Source: Zerene cesonia
Taxonomy: Eukaryota; Arthropoda; Insecta; Lepidoptera; Pieridae
Direction: 5' to 3'
Assembly: GCF_012273895.1 (NCBI RefSeq)
Contig: NC_052111.1
Span: forward strand, 6,882,001-6,946,000
Length of the DNA stretch: 64,000 bases
A model generated the notes under the pieces. That model did no database searches, was not told the origin of the DNA, and saw only the letters and a list, made by a program, of their open reading frames with translations. Shown one piece after another: positions 11,958 to 24,500 of the stretch. Each line of letters starts with the position of its first letter. Within the stretch, counting starts at the first letter, position 1. Both the position numbers and the translations under genes were made by a program.

Positions 11958-14929
11958 ACTAATTGATTGTACACGAAAGATACATTGCTACAAATCCAAT
12001 CTACGATACTAGATCGGATAATTAGTAAAACTCACAAAAGCATCACGCTGAGCTCATTAACAGCTACTTAATACAGGCACCAGAGAACTGTCTCGTTAAG
12101 GCATGTATTACATAACGAGACAGGTTCATATTAGCGCCTTTGAGGAGACAAAGGAATCGCTGCGGGCACGCCACGCATTCCCCTGTCATTAGTAAGTTTT
12201 AATAATGAGAAGCATTGTTTCAAGAGACAAATTGTATTTGAAGCCTACCTTGGGGCTGGTGTTATCTTAATGGAGTAATTATGGTGGGGCGGATTAGAAA
12301 TATTTCTGTTTATTTTTCGATAGGACATGGCGGAGAGATGGGTATATTAATACGATGATATTAGCGTCACCTATATTTTTGTATTTAACTGACTTCTTTT
12401 GACTTGATTCTGACCCACTTTAAATTAACAAATATAATAATCCAAACATTGTATACTTATTAAGAATTATTGACAATAAAATTATAATTTATTAGTTTAA
12501 GTTAGTCTTATAATCTTGATTAGGATCGTCAGGATTAAACAGATTAAACGATCAAGAGTGAAGGATGTGAAAATTTTTAAGGTCTGACTCCTTGTGTGAT
12601 AAGTTAATTATATTTTTTAGTCCCTATTACGAATATCGTATGACCGTGTTCGCTTAAAAGCGTCGAATTCGTGTATAAAATCCATTCAAAATGATTTAAA
12701 GAGATTTATCCCTTTTTAAACGGATAATACTCGCATGAAATCGAACTCAGGAAAAAGCAATTAAAGAATTTGAACCTGGTATTACAACGAGCCACGACCA
12801 ATATATAGAAAATAAATAAATTTAAATAAATAAAAATGTTCATATCGTACCGAGCACTTGTAAAACTGTGTAACATTTATCGCTGAACATTCATGCATCG
12901 TGCTATCGGAGTATTGACGTTTTAACATATACATTTTATCGTCCGTTGGAGACCTTTCAAACTTTGTAGCTTGAAGTATATTTTATTTTATTTTTAATTT
13001 TTTTTTTTTATATAAAACCAATTCACTCTCAAGCATAATAAAACGATATATATACACATATAATTATACATTTACTCATACTTCTAACGAGGAAAACAAA
13101 TCTAACTGTAGTTTTATAAACATCATTGTAGACAGTTGAAACGACCCATCTCATTGAAAGCTACGACAGTAGTTACGTAAGAGTATAAGATAAACAGCGC
13201 ACTCCAAGTAGCAACAAGGGGTGTCTAACGCCAAGGGGAGTGCTAAGGGGTAGTGATTCATCAATCGCAAAGTGGTACTTCATATTTAGTCCGTTTGACT
13301 GTCGCGTCCGCTTTGCCGCCTATGAATGAGTGATAGTATCATGCCTTTTATTTTATTGGTTAAATACTTTTTTATAGAGATGCAAGTTGTATAAGGTATT
13401 CATTTATAACATTGAATATAATATTATGATAGCGGAATGAATTATGCGATAATCAATTCGATATTTTTTATAACAATGTAAATCAATAATAATAAATAAC
13501 AGCGTGTTAATAGGTTATTGTTTTTCGCATTTAATACTCGCATAAAATATAACTCTGTTAATAGAAATAACAATAATTTTCTTCGATTTCATTTTCTATT
13601 TCCATCACATACTTATTTATGAGTATGCATTTCCAATATTCAACAATTTTGCCGACTTCACGGATATAGATTAGAATAGAAAATGTCTGCATTGCAATTC
13701 AGCACACAGTTTTAAGATATTTCCAATATTCTTAGATTGGTCATGTTACGAACACAAAGCTTAAACTATTTCTTCGATCACCGTTGTGAAAGTACCAAAA
13801 AATGTTCGAGTAAGTGACTTTTTTTCCAAGCAAATAGAGTTAGTTGGATAATTTGACGCACTCGCCCCACGGGAATCGAACTAGCACTGGGGAGTGTACA
13901 CCATTTGCTCAATGCATTTCGTGTGTACCTAACCCAGAAAAAATCCAAGCGATTTTGCATCCCACGCCATATGAATAGAGCTTCATTTGAGTTGAGAATC
14001 GATATTCACTTTAAAAATTAGAATAATAAGATTTTTTATACGAATGCATTTGAAATATTGATGATCTTAATGCATTTATGCGGGTGTATAAATTTGAAAA
14101 CTCCTAGCATTTGCATTTGAATATCTACTGCAGATGTAATAAATGTTTATCATCCAGTCAGTCCAGTATTTAAGTGAATATGAAACGTAAATTTGTATAG
14201 CGAACTATATATAAGTTTTGCGTTTCGCTAAGAATATTTTACATTGCGAAAATGAATTTTAGAATTCGTCTTACAGCGCGAATATTTGACCGCAAGATAC
14301 AATGAAATGAGAATATAGTAAATACTGGCCAGTGATTTCAATTAAAATTAATCAAAAGGAGTTTTAACTAAAACATATAGAGTGTTGTCCCTATTTACAT
14401 TTAGAGAAACTTTTGCAATATGGAATTTTATTAAAATATCAATGTGTATAAGAATATTAGTTTAACATTTATTTTAAAAAGCAATTAATAAAACATATCA
14501 TGAGCTCCTAATAACTAGAATAGTACTTAACAACTATGCAGAAATAGGTGTAGATATTTTCCACTAAATACTTTTTAAATCACTGCCAATAGGTAAATGA
14601 AACTTCTCGATTAGCTCGTTGCTACTAATGTTATACTTGTCGGCGTGCAACTGCACTTCAAACAACATAGTCACGCATCTTCTAAAACAAATCTGTTTCA
14701 TTGATTGCAATTAGGGTCAAAATAATGTTTAGGAATGTTTGTTCTCAAATTAAAAACACAATTATTATCTATTCTTTAATATTTGTGGGTAACTTTAAAA
14801 AAAAAAAAAAACTAACTGATTTACCTTTTGTAATCATCTTAAATTTCTTAAAGCGTTTTGTTTATAAATTTTAATTTAAGTTGCGAGAATTGATTCTTTA
14901 TTCAAACAAATAATACGTCCAGTTTTGTT
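11958..14929. other. AT-rich DNA with a few structured motifs
   Basis: No exon recognised. It includes a stem-forming stretch at 12088-12123, a poly-T run near 13000, and a degenerate tRNA-like T-arm on the minus strand near 13860-13890 (CCACGGGAATCGAACTAGC), possibly a SINE remnant. Confidence 0.45.
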
Positions 14930-15180
14930 ATAAAAAGCCGAGCGCGCGCCGGTTCAAAAACACTTCGACTCGAGCTGTCGTAGCAAGCGGAGCTCTTGAA
15001 GAACGAAATAAATTGAAATAATTATTCACAAGTGTTTTACTTTCTACTACATCACTCAGTATCGGCGAAAGCAATGCTCAAGGAAGTCGGGACGTCAGCA
15101 ATGCTGGCAACACTCGTCTTAAAAACAGCCACGTGCACCTTCATCCGTTAACACGTGTCACCCTTCATCCGTTATACTAA
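14930..15180 (+). promoter_or_regulatory. TATA box plus downstream AATAAA: LTR-like or promoter-like block
   Basis: TATAAAAAGCCGAGCGCGCG at about 14930 is followed by a GC-rich stretch, GAACGAAATAAATTG with a polyadenylation-type AATAAA, and two copies of CTTCATCCGTTA at about 15138 and 15162. TATA, then R-like sequence, then AATAAA is the order in a retroviral-type LTR. I found neither a second LTR nor firm TG/CA ends. The alternative is a host promoter 0.3-0.5 kb before receptor exon a, but that exon opens with an acceptor. Confidence 0.35.
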
Positions 15181-15446
15181 TTTTGGAATTAAAATTATTA
15201 AAGTTTAAAGTTCTCCAATTTCTCCAATTTGTTATACATTACAATATCTTTCCTCTCCTTAGCGTTTCGAGCTCACATCTAAAACATCTACCACAAATTA
15301 TTCTACCCACATTTAAAACTCTAACATTCGATCGGCAAAGAAATGTTGAATTTTTGTTGATTTTACACCTCAATAAATATTATAATGTTTCATCTTACTA
15401 TTGGACTCATGTCTCTCAGATCCTGATGAAATCGTATGTTAAACAG

Positions 15447-15574
15447 GCCTAGATGCAGAATTGTACTACGTGAGAGAAGGCGTTGTTAACAACTACGCTA
15501 CAAGCTTCGTAGTGCCCGTGCCGGCCCATATTGCGGACTTGGAGTTTATGTGGCAGGCTTTGGGAAGAAAACCG
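15447..15574 (+). CDS. drl: RYK/drl exon a: N-terminal part of WIF domain
   Basis: Residues 1-43. It begins after the acceptor AACAG with the last two bases of a split Gly codon, then reads LDAELYYVREGVVNNYATSF and continues to QALGRKP before the donor GTATGT. The AELYYVRE block is the family hallmark at the start of the WIF domain. The split codon proves an upstream coding exon ending in G. The frame is open only a short way upstream, and no signal peptide lies next to it. Confidence 0.93.
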
Positions 15575-18500
15575 GTATGTGTTTTCATTTTTAGTTTCAT
15601 AGCATTGAAATGTTGATAAATATAAGGTAATTAAACATTTAACAAAACAAACTATAAGCTAATACAGAAAAATCGAGCAGTTGGTGGAATTTGATTCTGC
15701 GTCTGTCTCTGATACTAACCTAACCTAACCTCATCATGGGTGGGCGAGTGGTCAGATATCGCCGTGGTACGACGAAGGACGCAGGTTGGATCCCGTCGTA
15801 TTCTCTATTCTAAAAAATGTTTCAAAATCTACATATTTCGCTTTTAATAGTTTGTCCTAAGGCTGATTTTAAATGTCTTGGATTGTATATGCCTGTTTAT
15901 CTTATTAATGGTGCGGCTTATACGACATCGATGGTTGATTAAAAAAATTAAATTCACATAATTTTTTTTTTTGTTGAAGAGATGTGGGACTTGGATTGAA
16001 TTAACGTATGAAGATTTATAAAAACTAAAAAAATAGTAAAATTATTATGGGTATGTATTAGGAAATTGCACAAGTAATAATAACTATAATAAAATTTATA
16101 GAAAGTCTAGATCTTAAATAAAACACATCTTGATTCGTTCAGAAACAGTTTCAAAACACAATTTTAATTGTTCGCGTTGTTCCCGCGCTTTCAATTTAGC
16201 TTTCAAGAGATTTAATTTTCGAAAACAAAGGCCCGCGTTTAGCCATCGCTTTCAAAGAAATTCTTAGGCGACACTTATTTATATACTCAGTTTAGAATTT
16301 AAATTCATGAGAATAATTTCTTTTCCCGTTTTAAAAGAATCCGTTTATGTTTTATACCAAGACTCTCTCGAGTTCCTTTGTTTTGTAATTGATTAAGTAT
16401 ATATTAAAGTATTTTAACAAAATTATGTTTGTATTTCATAATTAACCTATCTTTATTCTTTTAAATTTTATTCTTTTAACATTTACTTTCTATTAGCTAA
16501 GTTATTATTGAAATAAAAGTTTGCAAGTTCCAACCGATCATATAAATTCATACTTATTTATTTACTTGATTGTTTTTCTTTGTTATATCTAGATAATGTT
16601 AATCAAGACGGTTATAACCACTTATAACCACGGTGAAACATATCATGTGAATTTCCTGGACGAAGTAAAGTAAAAGTATCTGCGGTCGGAAAGCTAGTAA
16701 ACCCTTACTAATATTGTAAATTTGGAAGTAACTCTGCCTGTCTATGTCTATTTATTTTAAAACCCTTCTTCACGCCTACACCACTGAATCGATTTGGATG
16801 AAATTTGACAAAAAGATAGTTTGAGACCCGAGGAAGGACACATAATAGATTTCATAGTGGAAATTCCACGGAAATTTTGTGAGATTTCCTTTGAATACGC
16901 GGATGAAGCCACTGGCGGACAGCTTGTCTAAATAAAAGTATAACGTTTCTTAAAAATAAGCGTTGGATCGGTTTTAATTTTTAAATATATCTCAATAAGA
17001 AGAAGATGTGCCGATCGGCTGTTTTATTAAAATATTAGAGGCTATTCGATATTCCACTTACATTCCGCCCATAAACACTAAATCCCTGACAACATATGAA
17101 CATGCAAATAACGTGTGTTGTTAACAGCTTCCATACGTGATGGGTATAGACTATGACGTCAGGGCGGCGAGGAGCGCCATGCTGCCGCCGCAAGTTAATA
17201 TCTCGGAGAGAGGCTTCGTTCCGACAACGTTGCAGACTTTTCGGTATGCAAATGTTTAAAATATTACTTCTTGTTTGTATAATGCACACACTTTTTTACA
17301 TTTCCAATTTAAATTTTTAAACAAATTTTCCTCTCTGTGACGCAAGCATCTATGATTGAATTCGTTATGTCTTAAATTAAGCGGTAAACCTCTATAATTA
17401 TAATCCAGTATTAACAAAGTGTACTTGTAAAAATTGTCATACGATAAATATGTTAAATGTCCAATAAATCACATTTTGTAATCTATTAATTTACATCAAC
17501 ACTGTTATTAATTATTATTCGTTCTTTATTGAATAAACTCAAAAATAATGCTTCCAATTTTATAACCCATCTATTCAAAAATCTTCATTATATCCATGTG
17601 CCATTTATTGCCCATATATTTTACCTTTTAATCCGCGGTAAATGCTACCTGTATCATATACATACATATTTATTATAGTGTGCGCCTCCCTTGCACGGGC
17701 GTCGTAAGCGAAGAGATTCTAGTCACAATACAATTGAATATCTCGTCCGCGGATCGCGCGAACAAAGATGTTCGATTGTTATTCAAGCGGAATAAAATCT
17801 GCTTAGCTGGTAAGTTGCATTTCTCTTTACCACTTTTTACCGTATATTTAAAATACATAAATCTGTTTGAAACATGCGAAGCCCTGAGGGCTGAAGATCG
17901 TACTCTATTATTGGAAAACTGAAGTGGTACAAAATGTATTTTTTTTAATTATGTTATTCTTAACAGGTGCTGGTTTATTTGTTGTTAATGTTTGAAATGT
18001 AACATACTAAAATATGTCTCTTGATAATTGTGATATGAATAATATTTTAAACTACTTACTAACAATTCTTACTTTTTATTTAATATAATTAACTTTGATT
18101 TCAAGGTTTTTTAGTGACGATCAAACAATAATTTACTACATCGTTCTATTTAATTGATAATTATGGTATTATTTAAACATTCTTTACACATATAACATAT
18201 AAAATTATAATCAAAGACCATGAACCAAATCTAATTATTATTGGATAGTTAAGCCGCGTTAGTTATCATATGTTTCAACCCTAGCGTAACCACTGCAAAT
18301 AACCAGACCCATCGATATATTTACGAGTCATTCATGAAGAAAAATCATATTGTTTTGCTTTGATGTGATGAATTATGGGGCGCTCCAATTGTATTCTATG
18401 CGAGAGGGTTGCGGTTGCCTAAAATTGGTATTGCTATATGAAATTGTACATTATTTTTTAATGTGAAACCGTATATACTTATGAAGACACGCCAAATTCA

Positions 18501-21500
18501 ATAAAGCAAATGCTTATTGAAATGTTGAATAACTTTAATTATACCTTTACAGGTATTAAAGTGGTTTGAAATTTCTGAATTCACTATAAATAAGTTTTAG
18601 AATCCATTTGCTTATTAGTTCCTGCCTGAATGACGATATGCAAAAAATATGTTCAAAAACCATGCAAATTATATAGAATAACATTCCCACAAGCTCGTTA
18701 CAACACAAATGAGAACTAATTTTCTATAATTCTTATAACTTCCAAAAAATAAGAAATATTAGGCAGATTATAGAAACTAATCTCATAAATAAGTTCCACT
18801 TATCTTACAAAATCAATGCTTTCAATTCGCAGACTTATTCAAATACCTATTCCCCTCCTACAAATCACTTTAATAACAACTGGGTGTACTAAAAACACAT
18901 AAAGCAATAAAACCGAACTTTTCCTCGAACACTTTGTCTGTAGAAATAATAATAACAATAAATTTAGAGCGCACAGGGGTGTTTTTATGTTTTTATCGTA
19001 TTCAGAATAGCTTACAACTACACAATATTCGAATATAATTATCTGATAACAAATCGATTTCCAAACATCGATTCGTGTTTAAATTGTGTTTAATCTCGAT
19101 TAAATATTGTTGTGGAGTGTTTTGTTTGAAGATCTTGATTACGCTGTCGCGATATTTCGCAACTTCGCTGCATAAAGGCGCTATTTTGGCACGAATTTAT
19201 AATAATTGCATGCAAAGCGTATTTTCATTTATTACACGACCTCGTATACCCTTGAGGCGTTTTATAGTGAACGCTTATTATTGGATTTTATATTAGGCTT
19301 GTTAAACTCGACTTGTTAACTAGAATGGAATTAAACACCTACGTAATATGTTTTATATCAATTTATTCCTATTTAATCTGAATTTGATTAATAATTTATA
19401 CTTAGAAGATATTTTTTTATGTCAAAGTCGGCAATGGACCTGGTGGAACGCCTGATGGTTAGTGCTACCACCGCCCATCAACATTTTGAGAGGCATAAGG
19501 TCCATTGCAGAACTTACGCCTCTACAAATGGATTGCCGACTTTAAATTTGGAAGGGATTAAGAAAGGATTGGCAAGAGGAATAATGGAAAGGACTGGAAA
19601 GGCAAGGAAAAGGATATAGGCTTCCGGCTCCCCCACTCACCGAACGAAGAACAGCAGAATGCTATTTCACTCCGGTTTTCTGTGGGGGTGTGGTACTTCC
19701 CCGGTGCGAGCTGGCCCAATTCGTGCCGAAACGTGCTTGACACCCACATACATACATGTACTGTACAAAGCAATGTTGCCATACTTAATATTTAGCATTA
19801 AAAGCTTTTCTTTATGAAAATTGTGACAGTACATGTATTCAAATAATTAAACATTTGCTATTATTCAATTTTCATGGTCGCGAAATATTAAACTGTCGCT
19901 TCTCACGCAATAAATACTATAATGCAAAAAGTTATTACTTAAATGACTCTACTCTTATTAGTTGCATGGTATGTGGTTTTACATTTGTAATCAACGACAA
20001 AAGTAAATATAATATAAGTAAATGTACCATTATACTTAGCGATTTAAAGTAAGAACTAATTTGTAATCCTACTATATCCTACAAATATTATAAATGCGAA
20101 AGATTGTAAGGATATGTGAGTGTTTGTTGCTCTTTCACACAAAAACTACCGAACCGATTGCAATGAAATTTGGTACGTAGATAGTTGGACAAATGGAATA
20201 ACTTATGGGCAGCTTTTTATCCCGATATTCTTTCGGAATACGGACTTATGCGGGTGAGACCGCGGGGCGCAGCTAGTACATTATAAACCAACTTCTAATC
20301 GCTCACGACAAAATATTTTGCTAATATTAATATCAAACTCAGGAACCCCTACATATATTTTTTACTCGACTGATACAAGTTTACGTTCCGCAAATCACTC
20401 CCTCGTTCTTTATTAGCATGTAGACGATTGTGTAGACGCAACAGGATATTTTGCAAGGGATGAAGACGTATTATGAGGGGTCCTGGAGGCTCTCCGCATC
20501 CCCATTTTAATGTGTTTACAAGGAAGTATCGATTGTTCTATTGTTCTGTTATTTGACTTGGAAATTTCGTACCCTCAACGAGCGTCGAGTTTATTGTGTG
20601 TTTTATCAAATTTTTATTGCAATGGTAAATCGTGTACAATTTGGAAGCGAAGGCGGGATGTTTGCATGCTAGTTATGTGAACATAAACATTTTCTTTTAT
20701 TTCAAGGAGTAGTGGATAAGAGAAGTTTTCATATTGCATTCGATAATTTGTGAAATTACGGGAAACCTTTCGTTTATCTATGTTTCTCACTAAAAACATA
20801 ACAGTTTAATAAACGAAAGACGACTTTATGAGGCACTTAATACGCACATGTGTATGATATTCGTATTAAAGTAGCCAAATAATGTAAGTTCATAAAGTTA
20901 GTTTAAAGTGCAAATATAAAATTCATTCCTATCTATTTTATTTTACCTAGTTCTGAATTAATACAGCTAGTTAACGCAAATCCGCTGTACCGTGTTAATT
21001 TTGTTTTTCACTTTGTGAAAATTTGCATCTGCATTGGTCTAGAAAATTCTACGTTAAATGTTAATTATGTTTTAATTTTAATAAAATAAGTTGCCATTAT
21101 GGTGATAGTGAAATAAAATGTGTATTCTAAATAACGTAAATATAGCACACGCGTATTATTATTCTTAATGATTATATGTCTTCATACAGTTTTGTAGCAA
21201 CAAAATTTAAACGCATGTTACTTGACTCGACAATACTTTTTTTTTTTATAATAGATCAAGCAGACATTTGACCACAGGTCTACCTGATGGAAAGTAGAAG
21301 TGATCTAGGTGGTGACATGTCTGCTTGAGAGAAACCTATTCACTCTCGCCTTGAAAACATCCTGATTATAACTGTTCGGAAAAACGGCCACCGGCAAAGA
21401 ATTCCAATCTTTAGCAGTTCGGATAAGGAATGAGGTGGTAAAGCGTTTAGTAATACATGCTGAATGATATATAAAACCGTTTTTTAATTCTCACTTTGAT

Positions 21501-24500
21501 TCTTTCTCCCTTTAAAAAATATTTAAAAATAATCTTCCATTTGGAGGTTAATACACTGGCTTTTTACAGTTCAAATTTATTTTAGCTTTAAGATTTTCTT
21601 AATGCGACACTAAACGAATAGACATTAATAAATAAAATCGCATAATATCTTCTTGATTTAAAAGCGACATTTGTATTTGATAAGGTAAGGTTAAGCTTTA
21701 CTCGGAGCTCACGATTCATTATTTAATCCTAACAAATCCATTTCTTAGCTCGCTCGGGTCGTGATATAAAATGTTCTCTAACCAAACACTACATTGAAGT
21801 ATATTGTTTCAACCGAACCTGTACTAATAGTATTTGCAATGGACCCTTGTTTTCTTACTTTACTGAGAACCTTAACGGATAATCGATGGAAAAACGCACG
21901 TACTTACGTATTTTTTTTGTTTCTAAATGAGCATCCATTTTTGTTCCTTTGTTTATTCATATTGAAACACTGGCTTGCATAGATTTTGAATATATCGTTC
22001 ACGTTCTTACCAATTATTATTCAATAAAGTTTTTTTTATTTAGCAACAGACAGAAGAAGCCAGCTGGTACTCAAAATAGTTATCCTCTATTATTCCTCTA
22101 CAAACAGCTATTATCTAGCTGTTTGTAGAGGAATTCTATGAAAGCTTTAGATCCAAATTTAGAGCCTTAAATAAGTTTTGATTTGTCCAAAATAACCAAA
22201 CCATCCGTGATACTCCTGCTTTTAAAAGTAACATTATTTTATATAAACGTACAAGGTATGTCTCTACTATCTTATATCGTATCGTGTTTGCTACAATCAA
22301 TTTGTATTATGACATATTTAATTATAATAGGTGTTAAGATTGATTGAAATAACAGCGAACAATTATTTATTAAAACATCGAATTAATGAGCGTATATTAA
22401 ATTATATTCATTGGGAAACAAACAAATTTAATTACGAGCAAACTCAGAGTGAAGTCAATTCTCAGATCTCCATAAAATTTTATTTCAATATTAAAATTCA
22501 ATTAGAGTCTATAGATAGCCCGTAATTTTTCCACCTGAAGACGTCTCAGACAAGGGGAAGTATTTAATAACCGTTGATATCTGAGTGCGTACCTGGATAT
22601 AACTTCTCCCTCCCTATCCGTTGAAAGTTTTTCTATTATCCCTAATATTTCATTTAGTCGGCTTCAATCTAATATCATTATAGCAGCGTCGTCGAGAAAA
22701 GCTTTTTAAATGATGTATATAAGATTCTATATCGCTTTTGCTACGTATTTGTTTATTTTAACAATGTTTTAGGCGCAGTTTTGACACGTACAAACTACAG
22801 TACGTGTGTGTATATTTATTATGTCTTACTGCCAATTTGTAAGCAATTAATGAACATAATTGATAATATTATTCGAAAACTTACTATCATTATCTTCTGC
22901 TATATGTATTTCAACTATGTCCCAAATTTTTACATTATTATTAAATAATAGAATCAAACAATAAATGATGATATTACCTTTCATGAGAGATATTCAGAAT
23001 TATTTGTTTCGTAGGTTTTAAACAAATTTGACCCTAAAATATTGTTATATAAATACAGTTTGTCGATGAGCGTATAAATAACAATAGACCAAGCACAAGA
23101 ACACACTAACTTTTAAATATCACACCAACCTACGTATATGTATGTATATCTAGAATATGTATATAATTCGAACATAACTAAGCAAACAATTATAGGCGTA
23201 TCAACAATAGTAACGCGCAACGAAACCGCGCGTCTCGCGGGCGACGCCACCCACAATACGGGCGGCATCCTCTTCGCCGCGGGCGGCTGTGCTGCGGCGG
23301 CGTTGGCTTTGCTGGCTGGTGCGGCGGCGGCGGGCACGTTGTACAAGCGAGGCAATAAGGCGCGTCATCATGATTCTATACAGTAAGTGAATTGGGTGTG
23401 GTGGTGTTGGGAAAGTTTGTTTATAATGCTATTTATGTGTTGTATTAGAACCAACATAAACGAAAAAAATGTAGTAATCTCTAAATGGCAGTTATTCTTT
23501 TAGATTAAGCGACCAGAATAACCATTATTGATATCTAAATAGAAACAATATTGACATATAGACCCGGGTCGATAATTTTGAAAACCAAATAAAATAGTAG
23601 TAGTATGAAACCCATTAGAAAAGGAGTGGAATATTATAAAAATGAAGGGAAAAATAATTTACTAGCGAATAATAAGAATTGGAGTAAATTTATTTGCAAT
23701 TAAATATTGAATTTCATATTATGTAGCAAAATATCACGATAAAATACATTTTCCTTTTTCTGGGCTAAATATAATGTACGATCGTTTTAGTAACCCATTT
23801 TACCCTGTACACAATATCAGGTTTAGATTGACCTGGTGAATGGTATAAGTTATGAGAGTACTTTGAATTTCAAAACTTTTGAACAAATGATTTTGTTGTG
23901 TGTCGATGAATAACATTGAACTCAACAGGTCATTTTATAAACACTTTAAAGTGAACTCCCTTTTTACGAAATATTGTGCCTGTCACAATTCCTGATAAGA
24001 TTGTAGGCCGACAATTTGTTCAGTCCAAATCTAATTTGCATATAATCACACTTATATTGTAAATGTGATACCCTGTCTGTATACCAAATTTCATCAAAAT
24101 CAATTCATTAGTTTCAGCGTGATTGACGGATAAACATCCAAACAAACAAACTATCATTTATTTGATTACCATGATTATTATGCTCTGTATTTATAGGTAT
24201 GTCAGTACTATAAAATAAGTGAATAAATGCCAAAAATTCAATATAAAAAACTGTCCTATATAATCAACACCAAAAAATCACGACTCCAAAACCAGAAAAA
24301 AAGTCGCTGCCACTCGATACTTGTTAATATTTCTAGTTGTATGGAAGCTACCCTTGTCTCTTCGGTTGATGGATGATAGCGGAGGCTTTATCGATACATA
24401 ATAAATTACCCGGCGACGTTTAATTGCAACCCGGTTTATGTAGTACAATGAAAAATTGCTGCCACGTTCGGTTTTAGACAAGCGTCCCTTTGTTCGAATG

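Larger units (their letters stand above)
15575..17127 (+). other. Intron of the receptor gene with SINE and Helitron pieces
   Basis: GTATGT to TTAACAG. It holds a decayed tRNA-headed SINE (15730-15830) and a Helitron-like element (16703-16927). The rest is AT-rich and unassigned. Confidence 0.85.
17810..23195 (+). other. Largest visible intron of the receptor gene (5.4 kb)
   Basis: GTAAGT to AATTATAG. It contains a minus-strand retroelement (19429-19745), a Helitron-like copy (20067-20277), a dispersed repeat (21236-21462) and a hairpin (22092-22134). No extra receptor exon is needed, because exons c and d join in phase. Confidence 0.85.

Noticed and set aside
23113..23355. Alanine-rich minus-strand frame
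   Set aside because: Antisense shadow of the GC-rich transmembrane exon of the receptor.
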